Assembly (NCBI RefSeq): GCF_020251205.1
Contig: NZ_JAIWYX010000006.1
Span: 273,619 to 337,618 of the forward strand
Direction of reading: 5' to 3'
Length of the DNA: 64,000 nucleotides
Origin: Arthrobacter sp. M4
GTDB taxonomy: Bacteria; Actinomycetota; Actinomycetes; Actinomycetales; Micrococcaceae
Position numbers and translations under genes: made by a program
The notes under the pieces: generated by a model
Seen by the model: only the letters and a program-made list of their open reading frames with translations
What the model was told of the DNA's origin: nothing
The model's database searches: none
Shown: positions 26,357-35,402 of the stretch, in pieces
Layout: every line of letters begins with the position of its first letter
Position numbering within the stretch: position 1 is the stretch's first letter

Positions 26357-26395
26357 GACAGGATGGTTGCCCACCAGGTGGGCAACCGTCCTGTC
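26357..26395 (+). terminator. Long hairpin between rpsB and tsf (attenuator-like)
   Basis: Two 19-base arms, the first starting GACAGGATGG and the second ending CCGTCCTGTC, pair with only one G-U exception. No U tract follows. Placed between S2 and EF-Ts genes, it may act as a partial terminator or an RNA processing/stability site, letting S2 and EF-Ts be made at different levels. Confidence 0.6.
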
Positions 26396-26434
26396 GGTCC
26401 GTAAACACAAATATTTCTAGACAGAGGGGTTCAC

Positions 26435-27271
26435 ATGGCGAACTACACTGCTGCTGACATCAAGGCTCTGCGCGAGCGCACGGGCGCGGGCATGATGGAC
26501 GTCAAGAAGGCGCTGGACGAGGCCAACGGCGACGCCGAGAAGGCCATTGAGATCATTCGCATCAAGGGCCTGAAGGGCGCTACCAAGCGCGAAGGCCGCT
26601 CCACCGCCGAGGGCTTGGTTGCCGCCAAAGTCACCAACGGCGTGGGCGTCATGATCGAGGTCAACTGCGAGACCGACTTCGTTGCCAAGGCTGACAAGTT
26701 CATCCAGCTCGCTGACACGGTCCTGGCCGTCGCCGTCGAGTCCGGTGCTGCCGACCTTGAGACCCTCCTGGCCACCGAGGTCGAGGGAAAGCCGCTGTCC
26801 GAGGTCGTCGTCGAAGAAGGCGCCGTCCTGGGCGAGAAGGTTGTCGTCCGCCGCATCGCCCGCATTGAGGGTGCCACCGTAGACGCCTACCTGCACAAGA
26901 CCTCCAAGGACCTCCCGGCCCAGGTCGGCGTTCTGTTCGCCGTCGACGGTGAAGGCGAAGCCGCTGCGACCGCTGCCCACGACGTCGCTGTTCACGTGGC
27001 TGCCATGGCACCGAACTATCTGACCCGCGAAGACGTGCCGGCAGAACTCGTTGAGTCCGAGCGCCGCATCGCTGAGGAGACCGCCAAGGCCGAGGGCAAG
27101 CCTGAGGCTGCCCTGCCGAAGATTGTGGAAGGCCGCGTGACCGGCTTCTACAAGGGCGAGGTTCTGCTCGACCAGGCATTCGCCAAGGATGCCAAGAAGA
27201 CCGTGGCCCAGGTCCTCGAAGAGGCCGGCGTCAAGGCAACTGCAGTCGCTCGTTTCCGCGTCGGAAACTAG
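26435..27271 (+). CDS. tsf: Translation elongation factor Ts
   Basis: The 278-residue protein regenerates EF-Tu-GTP by displacing GDP. The N-terminal UBA-like domain contains ALRERTGAGMMDVKKAL; EVNCETDFVA is the EF-Tu contact signature. The core repeats follow, ending FYKGEVLLDQAFAKD. ATG after GAGGGG. A strong terminator follows directly. Confidence 0.98.
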   Translation: MANYTAADIKALRERTGAGMMDVKKALDEANGDAEKAIEIIRIKGLKGATKREGRSTAEGLVAAKVTNGVGVMIEVNCETDFVAKADKFIQLADTVLAVAVESGAADLETLLATEVEGKPLSEVVVEEGAVLGEKVVVRRIARIEGATVDAYLHKTSKDLPAQVGVLFAVDGEGEAAATAAHDVAVHVAAMAPNYLTREDVPAELVESERRIAEETAKAEGKPEAALPKIVEGRVTGFYKGEVLLDQAFAKDAKKTVAQVLEEAGVKATAVARFRVGN

Positions 27272-27280
27272 TACCACATG

Positions 27281-27315
27281 AAAAGGGGTGGCCACCACGA
27301 GTGGCCGCCCCTTTT
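27281..27315 (+). terminator. Rho-independent terminator after tsf
   Basis: AAAAGGGG-T-GGCCAC pairs with GTGGCC-G-CCCCTTTT around a CACGA-type loop. It closes the rpsB-tsf unit and can work on both strands. Confidence 0.92.
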
Positions 27316-27410
27316 GCATGCGCGGGGCCGGGCGGTGAATCGCCCGCGGCCCAGCGCGAACAGCTGACAGCACGATAATCTAGCTCCGAGTCCACCAAGG
27401 GGAAGGCACC

Positions 27411-28148
27411 ATGGAAACCGTCAATACTGCAATCCAACCTGGCAAAAACCGGCGCCGTGTGCTTTTGAAGCTTTCAGGGGAGGTCATCGGCGGCGGCAAG
27501 CTCGGGGTGGACCCGGAGACCGTCCGTGCGATTGCCAAGCAAATCGCCGCTGCCGTAGCGGAAGTGGAAGTTGCCATTGTGGTTGGCGGTGGAAACTTCT
27601 TCCGTGGCGCAGAACTGTCCCAGAGCGGCATGGACCGCTCCCGCGCAGACTACATGGGCATGCTCGGCACCGTCATGAACTGCCTCGCCCTTCAGGACTT
27701 CCTGGAGCAGGCGGGAGTGGAAACCCGCGTGCAGAGTGCCATCACCATGGGCCAGGTGGCTGAGGCCTACATTCCCCGCCGCGCGATCCGCCACATGGAA
27801 AAGGGCCGCGTGGTGATTTTCGGTGCCGGTGCAGGTCTTCCTTACTTCTCCACTGACACCGTGGCCGCACAGCGTGCGCTTGAAGTCCACGCCGATGTTG
27901 TGCTGATGGCCAAGAGCGGCGTCGACGGTGTCTACACCGCGGACCCCAAGAAGAACCCCGACGCAGAGAAGCTTGATGTGCTGAGCTACGACGACGCGCT
28001 CCGCCGTGACATTCGCGTCATGGACCAGACCGCCATGACGATGTGCAAGGACAACAACCTGTCCATGGTGGTATTTGGCATGGAGGGTGAAGGCAACGTC
28101 ACGCGCGCCATCCTCGGCGAACGCCTCGGAACGCTGGTTACGCCCTAG
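27411..28148 (+). CDS. pyrH: UMP kinase
   Basis: This 245-residue amino-acid-kinase-fold enzyme makes UDP from UMP and ATP and is hexameric in bacteria. [10 protein letters not shown] is the phosphate-binding start. [10 protein letters not shown], then [14 protein letters not shown] and [13 protein letters not shown] follow, and the uridylate kinase [13 protein letters not shown] ending is present. Own promoter region after the tsf terminator; frr follows after 98 bases. Confidence 0.97.
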   Translation: METVNTAIQPGKNRRRVLLKLSGEVIGGGKLGVDPETVRAIAKQIAAAVAEVEVAIVVGGGNFFRGAELSQSGMDRSRADYMGMLGTVMNCLALQDFLEQAGVETRVQSAITMGQVAEAYIPRRAIRHMEKGRVVIFGAGAGLPYFSTDTVAAQRALEVHADVVLMAKSGVDGVYTADPKKNPDAEKLDVLSYDDALRRDIRVMDQTAMTMCKDNNLSMVVFGMEGEGNVTRAILGERLGTLVTP

Positions 28149-28246
28149 CACCGCTAGGATGAATCCAGACCCTTTCCGCTTGGCGCGGATCCTGACCGCT
28201 CACCCGTGACGGCAACGCCGGGAACGACTAATACATAGGAGACACC

Positions 28247-28804
28247 GTGATCGAAGAGACCCTGCTTGAAGCCGGGGAGAAGATGGACAAGGCTGTTGAG
28301 GTGGCCAAGGAAGACTTCGCATCCATTCGCACCGGCCGCGCAAACCCGGGCCTCTACAGCAAGGTGATCGTGGAGTACTACGGCACTCCGACGCCCCTTC
28401 AGCAGCTTGCCTCGTTTGCAGTGCCGGACGCTCGCACCATCCTCATCACCCCCTACGACAAGTCTGCTCTTCGCGACATCGAAAAGGCGCTGAGCGACTC
28501 CGAGGTAGGCGCCAACCCCTCCAACGACGGCAACGTGATCCGCGTCGTGATCCCGGAACTCACCCAGGAACGCCGCAAGGAATACGTGAAGATCGTCAAG
28601 GGCAAGGGCGAGGACGCCAAGGTATCCATCCGCAGCATTCGCCGCAAGGCCAAGGACTCCCTGGACAAGCTCGTCAAGGATGGCGAGGCCGGCGAGGACG
28701 AAGGCGCCCGCGGTGAGCGCGAACTGGACGCCATCACCAAGGCGCACGTCGAGAGCATCGACGAACTGCTCAAGCGCAAGGAAGCCGAGCTCCTCGAGGT
28801 CTGA
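28247..28804 (+). CDS. frr: Ribosome recycling factor
   Basis: At 185 residues this has the standard length. RRF with EF-G splits post-termination ribosomes. The triple-helix domain contains EDFASIRTGRANPGL and ELTQERRKEYVK; the hinge and beta domain hold YYGTPTPLQQLA. GTG start. The stop overlaps the cdsA ATG (TGATGA), implying coupled translation. Confidence 0.97.
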   Translation: MIEETLLEAGEKMDKAVEVAKEDFASIRTGRANPGLYSKVIVEYYGTPTPLQQLASFAVPDARTILITPYDKSALRDIEKALSDSEVGANPSNDGNVIRVVIPELTQERRKEYVKIVKGKGEDAKVSIRSIRRKAKDSLDKLVKDGEAGEDEGARGERELDAITKAHVESIDELLKRKEAELLEV

Positions 28805-29781
28805 TGAACCCCGCTGAGTCTGCGCCCGCGCCTGCCACGCCGGGACAGCCCGGAGACGGCGCTGCTCCCGGGGCTGGCCGGAACGGTCGCCGGAAGTCGC
28901 CCCAGGCCAAGGCACAAAGCAACCCAACGCCCAAGGCGGGACGGAACCTGCCGGCGGCTGTCGGCGTCGGGCTTTCCATGCTGGTTGTGGTACTCGGCGG
29001 GCTGGTGCTGCTGCCCCTGGGCTTCGTTCTCCTGACCACCGCTTTCACGGTGTTTGGCGTGTGGGAGATTTTCAGGGCGTTGCAGGGGAGGGGGACCACC
29101 CTTCCGATCGTGCCTGTTATGACCGGCACGGTGGCGATTCCCTTGGCGGCGTACTTCGGCGGACAGGAGAGCCAGCTCTTTGCCCTGTTGCTGAGCTCGG
29201 CTGCGGTTATGCTTTGGCGGACCATTGAAGGCGCAGCAGGGGCACCCCGCAGCATCTTTGCAGGGGTTTTCACGCTGGCGTGGGTTCCTTTCCTCATCAG
29301 CTTCGCGCTGCTTCCCCTGCACGCCGTGTCCGGGGCTACTCCCGTTGGTTTCTGGCCTGATGGCAGGGTCCCGGAAGGCGCCTGGCAGACCGCGGCGATG
29401 CTTCTTTTGGTCGTCTCCAACGACACCTTCGGCTACCTCGTAGGATCGATCTTCGGCAAGCATCCAATGGCTCCGAAAATCAGCCCCAAGAAATCGTGGG
29501 AAGGCTTTGCCGGCTCGGTGGCGGGCGCGGCGCTGATTGGAGTCCTTGCCTGCCTGATCTTCCTGGACAAGCCGTGGTGGTTCGGCTTGGTCCTTGCCGT
29601 GGCCATGGTGGCTGCTGCAACCGCCGGAGACCTGGCGGAGTCCATGGTCAAGCGAGAGCTGCGCGTCAAGGACATGAGCAGCATCCTGCCGGGGCACGGA
29701 GGCGTGATGGACCGTCTGGACTCCATAGTGTTCGCGGCGCCTGTGTCGTTTGTGGTGTTCTCTCTTTTCTCAGGTGTTTGA
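28804..29781 (+). CDS. cdsA: Phosphatidate cytidylyltransferase
   Basis: The 325-residue integral membrane enzyme makes CDP-diacylglycerol from phosphatidate and CTP, the branch point of phospholipid synthesis. A Pro/Ala-rich cytoplasmic N-terminus (about 1-55) precedes about eight membrane helices. The signature near the C-terminus reads KRELRVKDMSSILPGHGG followed by VMDRLDS. Its product is the substrate of the CDP-alcohol transferase at 20111. Coupled to frr by an overlap. Confidence 0.95.
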   Translation: MNPAESAPAPATPGQPGDGAAPGAGRNGRRKSPQAKAQSNPTPKAGRNLPAAVGVGLSMLVVVLGGLVLLPLGFVLLTTAFTVFGVWEIFRALQGRGTTLPIVPVMTGTVAIPLAAYFGGQESQLFALLLSSAAVMLWRTIEGAAGAPRSIFAGVFTLAWVPFLISFALLPLHAVSGATPVGFWPDGRVPEGAWQTAAMLLLVVSNDTFGYLVGSIFGKHPMAPKISPKKSWEGFAGSVAGAALIGVLACLIFLDKPWWFGLVLAVAMVAAATAGDLAESMVKRELRVKDMSSILPGHGGVMDRLDSIVFAAPVSFVVFSLFSGV

Positions 29782-29834
29782 AACCCTAGGCTGGATCGGA
29801 GCATCGCCAGCCGACAAGCAATGAAGGACTAGCA

Positions 29835-30419
29835 GTGTCAGTGGACAGCCGACGCCAGATTCCCGCGTCATTCGAGCGGGTGGAACGCAGCCGCTATGGC
29901 TACAACGCCAAGCAGGTGGACCATTTCCTCAAGCGAGCCCGGGTTTCCTTCGAGTCCCCCGCCGGTGCCGAGCATACGATCGGAAGTGTTGACGTCCGTA
30001 CGGTTTCCTTCGATCCCGTAAAGGGCGGATACGACGCCGTTGCGGTAGACGCAGCACTGGATCGCCTTGAAGACGCTTTTGCCCGCCGGGAACGGGACGA
30101 GCTCATCGCCCTCCACGGCGAGGATGCCTGGTTGCGCCAGATTGGAAAGCTGTCCGGTGTCCTGCGTGGGCGCCTGCACCGGCCGGACGGCGAACGCTTC
30201 CGGCGCCCCGCCAAGAGGAACGCGCGGAGCTACAACACCGTGGACGTGGATCGCCTCTGCCGCCAGCTCATCGGCTATCTGGAAGAGGATCAGGCGATGA
30301 GTGTGGACACGGTCCGTCGCGCCGTTTTCCGCGCGGCGAAGGGCCAGGATGGTTATGAGGAGACGCAGGTGGATGCGTTCCTTGACCGCGTCGTGGAACT
30401 CATGGCTGCCATCGACTGA
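29835..30419 (+). CDS. Small protein made of four DivIVA-type repeats
   Basis: The 194-residue protein carries four copies of the short DivIVA N-terminal pattern G/S-Y-x4-VD-x2-L: residues 20-36 (YGYNAKQVDHFL), 64-82 (GGYDAVAVDAAL), 132-150 (RSYNTVDVDRLC) and 172-190 (DGYEETQVDAFL). In DivIVA this short segment touches the membrane. There is no long coiled coil, so this is not the polar scaffold Wag31/DivIVA itself. Such DivI1A-repeat proteins are known in actinobacteria without assigned function; a peripheral membrane role near growth sites is a guess. GTG start after AAGGA, 53 bases behind cdsA. Confidence 0.82.
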   Translation: MSVDSRRQIPASFERVERSRYGYNAKQVDHFLKRARVSFESPAGAEHTIGSVDVRTVSFDPVKGGYDAVAVDAALDRLEDAFARRERDELIALHGEDAWLRQIGKLSGVLRGRLHRPDGERFRRPAKRNARSYNTVDVDRLCRQLIGYLEEDQAMSVDTVRRAVFRAAKGQDGYEETQVDAFLDRVVELMAAID

Positions 30420-30461
30420 AGCTGGCCGACAGGGCCGGCCATCTGCTGAACTGGCGCCGCG

Positions 30462-31250
30462 CTACCGCTCGGAATCCGGCGTGGGCGTGGGGGAGACCGG
30501 GCTGAACGTGTTCCACGTTGCGCGATAGTTCCGGTAGCCGGACACGGCACACGCAACGAGGAACGCCGCACCCAGCAGGGACCCCAGCAGGATGCAGACG
30601 CCCAGCGGCGCACCAACAGCCCACCATATAGTCCCGGCCAGTAACGCGATCAAGACCGAATTGGCTGCGTTCATGAAGATCATGCTGCTTCCCGCCACGT
30701 GGCTGAACGTGCTGCGTCGCTCGAAGAAGTCGTACGTGGTGCGCGACCCGGACTGGTCATCGTGGACGCCGGCCATAAAGTAGCGTGCGAGCCCCGGGTC
30801 CAGATCCAGGTAAGCGGCGCGTAGCCGATTCATTGCCACGACGTACATCAGGTCCTCGAGGGCTACGTTCATGACACGCAGTTGCGTCAGGAGGCCGATG
30901 GCAACGTCCACAAACAAAATGGTGATGGCGAACGCCATGAACGAGTCAGTGAACCGTGTTGCCTGTCCTACCAAGGCCAAGCTCAGGAGACTTGCCGAAG
31001 TGAAAGTCAGGAACATGCTGATCCGGGTGAGCACCTCGCCTTGAGCAGTGCTCCGTGAGGCCAGTAGGCTCCAGTGCTCAGTAGCAAGAAGCTGGGCGCG
31101 GACGGTAGCTGAAGGGGCGGCGTCGGATTGCCCTGGCGTGACGCCCCCGACGGCGGATGGTGCGACGGCGGGATCGTCGCCGGTGTTGTTGGTCGGCCCT
31201 TGGCTCCGGAGCGGCTCCGCCGCGTTCGCGGGCATGCGGCCATTGTCCAC
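30462..31250 (-). CDS. Hypothetical integral membrane protein, 262 residues
   Basis: I do not recognise a named family with confidence. The first 55 residues are Pro/Ala/Gly-rich and disordered. Four membrane helices are predicted (about 76-95, 103-123, 190-210, 214-236) with a charged cytoplasmic loop between the second and third (LRAAYLDLDPGLARYFMAG). A short tail ends in SPTPTPDSER. The two-plus-two helix layout with a soluble insert resembles several small uncharacterised actinobacterial membrane proteins. It lies 27 bases downstream of the symporter gene, same strand. Confidence 0.7.
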   Translation of the reverse strand: MDNGRMPANAAEPLRSQGPTNNTGDDPAVAPSAVGGVTPGQSDAAPSATVRAQLLATEHWSLLASRSTAQGEVLTRISMFLTFTSASLLSLALVGQATRFTDSFMAFAITILFVDVAIGLLTQLRVMNVALEDLMYVVAMNRLRAAYLDLDPGLARYFMAGVHDDQSGSRTTYDFFERRSTFSHVAGSSMIFMNAANSVLIALLAGTIWWAVGAPLGVCILLGSLLGAAFLVACAVSGYRNYRATWNTFSPVSPTPTPDSER

Positions 31251-31277
31251 CCCGTGAACCAGAAGCGGTAGGCCGCC

Positions 31278-32768
31278 CTAGCGCCCAGAGGTCCCGGGCA
31301 CGAAGGTGCGTTCGGTTGCCAGCTTTCGTTCCGGCACGTGCAGTCGGGTCATGATCCTCGTGACGGATGCCGGCACGCGCCGTTTGGTGGCGCGGGAAAC
31401 CAGGACCATCACCCCAAAGGCTGCAGGCACTGTCCAGGCTGCAGGCTGGGCCAGCCAGCCCGGCGTCGTCGAACCCATGACGGTTCCCGTCACCATGGCC
31501 CCGCCGCAGAGCAAGGCGCCGGTGGCCATTCCGGCTATGGCGCCGGCGTCGGTAAGTCCCCGCCACCAAATTCCAAGCAGGAGTGCCGGACAAATCGTGG
31601 AGGCTGTGAAGGCGAAAACCAGGCCCACGCTGCCGGCCAGGGCAAGGGAATCGCTGGCCAGGGAAAAGCCGAATGGCACTACGGCAGCCAGGACCGCGGC
31701 CAGGCGGAAGCCAGCCACGCTGCCGCCCAGGACGTCCTGGCTGATGACGCCGGCCAAGGAGACCACCAACCCTGACGTCGTGGAGAGGAACGCTGCGAAG
31801 GCTCCGGCCACCACCAGGGCGGACAGGAGTTCTCCGGCAGGACCGCCCACCAACCGTCCCGGAAGGAGCAGGACCAGCGCGTCGGCGCGGCCACCGTCGG
31901 CCAGTTCCGGGGCGAAGACTCGGCCCACGAGTCCGGACACGGTGGGGAACAAATAGAACACGGACAAAAGCCCAAGCACAATCAATGTGGTCCGCCGCGC
32001 AGAGCTGCCATCCGGATTCGTGTAGAACCGCACCAGCACGTGCGGCAGTCCGAGCGTGCCGAACAAGAGTGCCACCATAAGGGATATGTTTTGGTAGGCG
32101 CCCGCAGTCGGAAGCGAGGTGGGGTTCAATGCTGCGTCAGCCACCGGCGGGGTGTTGTTCCCGGCCAGCGACAACAGCACAAAGACCACCGGAACGGCCA
32201 GTGCTGTCAGCTTCAGCCAGTACTGGAACGCCTGCACAAACGTGATGGACCGCATGCCGCCCGCCACCACGGTGAGGCAAACCACGGAGACCACGGCCAG
32301 CGAGCCCAGCCAGGACGGTAGCCCCGTGGTGATGCGTAGGGTCAGGGCGGCCCCGTGCAGCTGCGGCACGATGTAGAGCCACCCGACAGCCACCACTACA
32401 AGGCTCGTGACCCGCCGAACCGCACGGGATTCCAGCCTGGCCTCCGTGAAATCCGGGATGGTGTAGGCGCCCGAGCGCCGGAGCGGCGCGGCAACGAAAA
32501 GCAGCAGCATCAAGTACCCGGCCGTATAACCGACCGGAAACCACAAGGCGTCCGTCCCGGACAACAGGATCAGCCCGGCAACGCCCAGGAAGCTCGCCGC
32601 GGAGAGGTACTCGCCGCCGATCGCCGAGGCGTTCCACCACGGCCGGACGGTCCGCGAAGCGACGTAAAAATCCCCGGTAGTGCGCGAGATGCGCAGCCCA
32701 TAAAACCCAACAACCGCCGTCGCGACGGAAACCAGGACAAAGGCGGCGATGCCGACGGCGGGACTCAC
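31278..32768 (-). CDS. Sodium:solute symporter (SSS family), acetate permease-like
   Basis: The 496-residue protein has about 13 membrane helices. It contains GDFYVASRTVRPWWNASAIG and GEYLSAASFLGVAG, the early SSS signature shared with ActP, then FGTLGLPHVLVRFYTNPD and the GxGTSGLVVSLAG-type sodium-site region near 310-330. Probable cargo is a small monocarboxylate (acetate, pyruvate or similar) with sodium. It forms an operon with the DUF485 gene, LytTR regulator and kinase in the order kinase, regulator, DUF485, symporter, which strongly links transport to that sensor. Confidence 0.87.
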   Translation of the reverse strand: MSPAVGIAAFVLVSVATAVVGFYGLRISRTTGDFYVASRTVRPWWNASAIGGEYLSAASFLGVAGLILLSGTDALWFPVGYTAGYLMLLLFVAAPLRRSGAYTIPDFTEARLESRAVRRVTSLVVVAVGWLYIVPQLHGAALTLRITTGLPSWLGSLAVVSVVCLTVVAGGMRSITFVQAFQYWLKLTALAVPVVFVLLSLAGNNTPPVADAALNPTSLPTAGAYQNISLMVALLFGTLGLPHVLVRFYTNPDGSSARRTTLIVLGLLSVFYLFPTVSGLVGRVFAPELADGGRADALVLLLPGRLVGGPAGELLSALVVAGAFAAFLSTTSGLVVSLAGVISQDVLGGSVAGFRLAAVLAAVVPFGFSLASDSLALAGSVGLVFAFTASTICPALLLGIWWRGLTDAGAIAGMATGALLCGGAMVTGTVMGSTTPGWLAQPAAWTVPAAFGVMVLVSRATKRRVPASVTRIMTRLHVPERKLATERTFVPGTSGR

Positions 32769-32775
32769 CGGAGTC

Positions 32776-33132
32776 TCACCCGTCCTGGGCCAGGTCGCGG
32801 TAGCGCGCCTCGTTCCGGGCAGCGGCCCGGTTGTACAGCCAGGCGCTCAGGCCAATCACGGGGTAGAGGCCCGCCCCCAGCAGCAGCCAGGCGAAGGGGA
32901 CGCCAAGCAACTCGGCCTCAGCGATTCCCGGCACAAGGCCGATCAGCAGCCCGCAGGCAGTCAAGACCACCAGGAAACCGCAGGCCACCACCACGGCGAG
33001 CCGAAGTTGCGAACGGATGAGGGACCGGACGTAGACCTGGCCAACTTCGGATTCCAGCGCGGGCGACGACGCGGACAATCGCGGGGTTGGACGCGCCGCG
33101 GTCCTCGGAGCCGTCACCCTCACGCGGGTCAT
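32776..33132 (-). CDS. DUF485-type small membrane protein
   Basis: The 118-residue protein has two membrane helices (about 44-66 and 77-98) flanked by basic segments and ends YNRAAARNEARYRDLAQDG. DUF485 proteins such as E. coli YjcH are encoded directly before acetate symporters and are thought to act with them. Its start overlaps the end of the LytTR regulator gene by 4 bases (ATGA), and the symporter follows 7 bases later. A second, more typical DUF485 gene is at 35403. Confidence 0.8.
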   Translation of the reverse strand: MTRVRVTAPRTAARPTPRLSASSPALESEVGQVYVRSLIRSQLRLAVVVACGFLVVLTACGLLIGLVPGIAEAELLGVPFAWLLLGAGLYPVIGLSAWLYNRAAARNEARYRDLAQDG

Positions 33133-33845
33133 AGTTGCGGCCGCACGCGCGTAGCCTCAAGCTTTTCCCGAACCGCGGGCAAATGCCGGCGGCTAATGGG
33201 TAGTTCCGTCCCGGCCACGCGCACGCTGGGGCCTGTCGCGGCAAGCTTGATGTTCCCGACGTGGTTGAGCGACACCAGGTAGGACCGGTGGATCCGGATG
33301 AAACCGGCGTCTGCCCACTGCTGCTCCAAATCGCTCAACGGAACCCGGATGAGGTAGCTGGCCTCGGCGGTGTGGAGCCGGGCGTAGTCGCCCTGCGCCT
33401 GCACGTAGCTGATGTCGTCGCGCCGGATCATGCGCGTGGTGCCGCCTTGGTCGACGGTGATCATCTCCGGAGCGTCCCTGCCTTCCCGGAGCTCACAGAT
33501 GCGGCTCACGGACTTGGCCAGCCGTTCCGCCCTGACGGGCTTGAGCAGGTAATCCACCGCAGCGAGTTCAAAAGCCTCCAGCGCACAGTCCTCATCCGCG
33601 GTGACGAAGACGACGGCGGGCTGTTGCCCACTGCGGGCGATGGCCCGGGCGATTTCCAGCCCGGAGACAACGGGCATGTGGATGTCGAGGAAAACGGCGT
33701 CCACCGGTTCGGCTTCGAGTGCGCGAAGGGCCTGGGTGCCCGAGGACGCGCGGTAAATGGTGCCGATCCGTTCGTCACGGCCCAGGAGGAAGGCAAGTTC
33801 TTCCACTGCCGGAATCTCGTCATCGGCGACGAGCACATTGATCAT
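33129..33845 (-). CDS. LytTR-family response regulator
   Basis: The 238-residue protein has a receiver domain with Asp8-Asp9, phosphoacceptor Asp54 (VFLDIHMPVVSG), Thr82 and Lys102. A LytTR DNA-binding domain follows (about 130-235: ISYVQAQGDYARLHT, GFIRIHRSYLVSLNHV). I chose the ATG at 33845, since upstream codons are Pro/Gly-rich and follow the kinase end. Partner of the kinase at 33945. LytTR regulators bind direct repeats before their targets, which here are probably the two symporter operons. Confidence 0.93.
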   Translation of the reverse strand: MINVLVADDEIPAVEELAFLLGRDERIGTIYRASSGTQALRALEAEPVDAVFLDIHMPVVSGLEIARAIARSGQQPAVVFVTADEDCALEAFELAAVDYLLKPVRAERLAKSVSRICELREGRDAPEMITVDQGGTTRMIRRDDISYVQAQGDYARLHTAEASYLIRVPLSDLEQQWADAGFIRIHRSYLVSLNHVGNIKLAATGPSVRVAGTELPISRRHLPAVREKLEATRVRPQL

Positions 33846-33944
33846 TGTCCTAGCGTAGCGCCGGGCAGCTGGGGCAGTTGCCGGGCCACCACTCGGGCCT
33901 GGCCCCCACTCGGGCCGGGCCCCCACTCGGCCGGGGCGTCAGGC

Positions 33945-35204
33945 TCAGGCGTCGTGGCCGGGCTGGGACTTTGGGACGCGCATGGTGATCAACGTGCCTT
34001 CGCCCGGTGCCGTTTCGATGACCAGTCCGTGATCGTCGCCGTAGACCTGCCTCAGCCGTGCATCGACGTTGCGGAGCCCAACGTGTTCGCCGTCGTTGTG
34101 TCCTGCCAGCGTTGCCCGAAGCTTTTCCGGATCCATGCCAACGCCGTCGTCCTCGATGGTGACTTCGGCGAAAGCCCCGGAGTCGTTGGCGCAAATGGTG
34201 ATATGCCCGGGCCCTTCCTTGGCTTCGAGCCCGTGCCGCACGGCGTTCTCCACAAGCGGCTGCAGGCTCAGGAAGGGGATGACGGTGCCCAGCACTTCCG
34301 GGGCAATCCGCAGGCTGACCTGGACCCGGTCACCGAAACGGGCACGTTCCAGGAGCAGGTAACGGTCGATGCACCGCAGTTCCTCCGCAAGGGTGGTGAA
34401 GTCACCGTGCCGGCGGAATGAATACCGCGTGAAATCGGCGAACTCGACCACCAGCTCCCTCGCCCGCGCAGGATCGGTGTTGATGAACGAGGCAATCGCA
34501 TTGAGGGAGTTGTAGATAAAGTGCGGGCTGATCTGGGCTCGGAGTGAACGGACTTCGGCTTCCACCAACAACCTCCGGGAAGCGTCCAGCTCGGCCAGTT
34601 CAACCTGGGCGGCAACCCAATCGGCAACCTCGCCTGTGGCGCGGACCAGCCCGGCACCGGGGGATCCGGCCTTGACGGCAGAGAAGGCGGCAACGCAGCC
34701 GACAACCCGTGAACCTACCCGGATCGGCGCGATGACAGCTCCGAAATCCGCGGACGCCGTGCCGCCCGGGCTTGGGGCGGTAGGCCCCGTCGCCGGGGCG
34801 AGGTGAGCGTGGCGGAGGGCGGAGGCGGGTAACACTGCCGTGTGACCGTCGTCGAGCGGTCCCGCCGCCAGCTCCATCAGGTGCGGGCGCAGTTCTTCGG
34901 CACCGCCGTCCCAGGCCAGGACACCGTCGGTGTCAGTGATAGCCAGGCCGTCGCAGCCAAGGATGGACCGCAACTGGCGGCCCGCCCTTGCGGCGCCTGA
35001 CGGCTCCAGGCCATTACGGAGGGATTTGCCCGCCCGCGATGCCGCATGCAGTGTCCGGTAGGTGGCTTGTTCGGCGTCGCTGCCCAGGTCACGGAAAGCG
35101 CGGATCACCTTCAGTCCAACCCCGACGACGGCGGCGATCGCCAGGATCACGAGGGCTATCGCCACGATGACGGTCGCGCCCGTTAGTAGTGGTGAATCCG
35201 GCAT
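33945..35204 (-). CDS. LytS/YpdA-type sensor histidine kinase
   Basis: The 419-residue protein has one N-terminal membrane helix (about 8-32). A GAF-like domain (about 75-200) follows, then a His_kinase domain with phosphoacceptor His228 in AQISPHFIYNSLNAI. The ATPase domain has Asn320 in PLVENAVRHGLE and GxG boxes DDGVGM and GLRNV. With only one membrane helix and a GAF domain it probably senses a cytoplasmic ligand. By analogy with BtsSR and YpdAB of E. coli, which sense pyruvate and drive carboxylate transporter genes, a carboxylate signal is likely. ATG at 35204; the divergent DUF485-symporter operon starts 200 bases away. Confidence 0.9.
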   Translation of the reverse strand: MPDSPLLTGATVIVAIALVILAIAAVVGVGLKVIRAFRDLGSDAEQATYRTLHAASRAGKSLRNGLEPSGAARAGRQLRSILGCDGLAITDTDGVLAWDGGAEELRPHLMELAAGPLDDGHTAVLPASALRHAHLAPATGPTAPSPGGTASADFGAVIAPIRVGSRVVGCVAAFSAVKAGSPGAGLVRATGEVADWVAAQVELAELDASRRLLVEAEVRSLRAQISPHFIYNSLNAIASFINTDPARARELVVEFADFTRYSFRRHGDFTTLAEELRCIDRYLLLERARFGDRVQVSLRIAPEVLGTVIPFLSLQPLVENAVRHGLEAKEGPGHITICANDSGAFAEVTIEDDGVGMDPEKLRATLAGHNDGEHVGLRNVDARLRQVYGDDHGLVIETAPGEGTLITMRVPKSQPGHDA

Positions 35205-35324
35205 GAGGCCAGCGTAGCCTCCCGCGTGTTCCGTGGTCTTGGACCTGCCGTTGGGCGCAGGACGGAGGCCGCTTGGCGACGGTGATCGTGCGGGCTCTGG
35301 AAGCCACGGCCCGGTCCGATGAAT

Positions 35325-35340
35325 AGTGATCACAATCACA
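35325..35340. promoter_or_regulatory. CRP/GlxR-like site upstream of DUF485-symporter operon
   Basis: AGTGATCACAATCACA matches TGTGA-N6-TCACA at nine of ten positions. It ends 63 bases before the DUF485 start codon, a usual distance for a cAMP-receptor site. In actinobacteria GlxR/CRP proteins control acetate and other carboxylate genes. Function (activation or repression) is not visible. Confidence 0.55.
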
Positions 35341-35402
35341 CTGGCGGGCGATTGGAATGGTACGTCGGGCCCTGCCGGTGGTCTCTCACTACAGGAGGAA
35401 TT

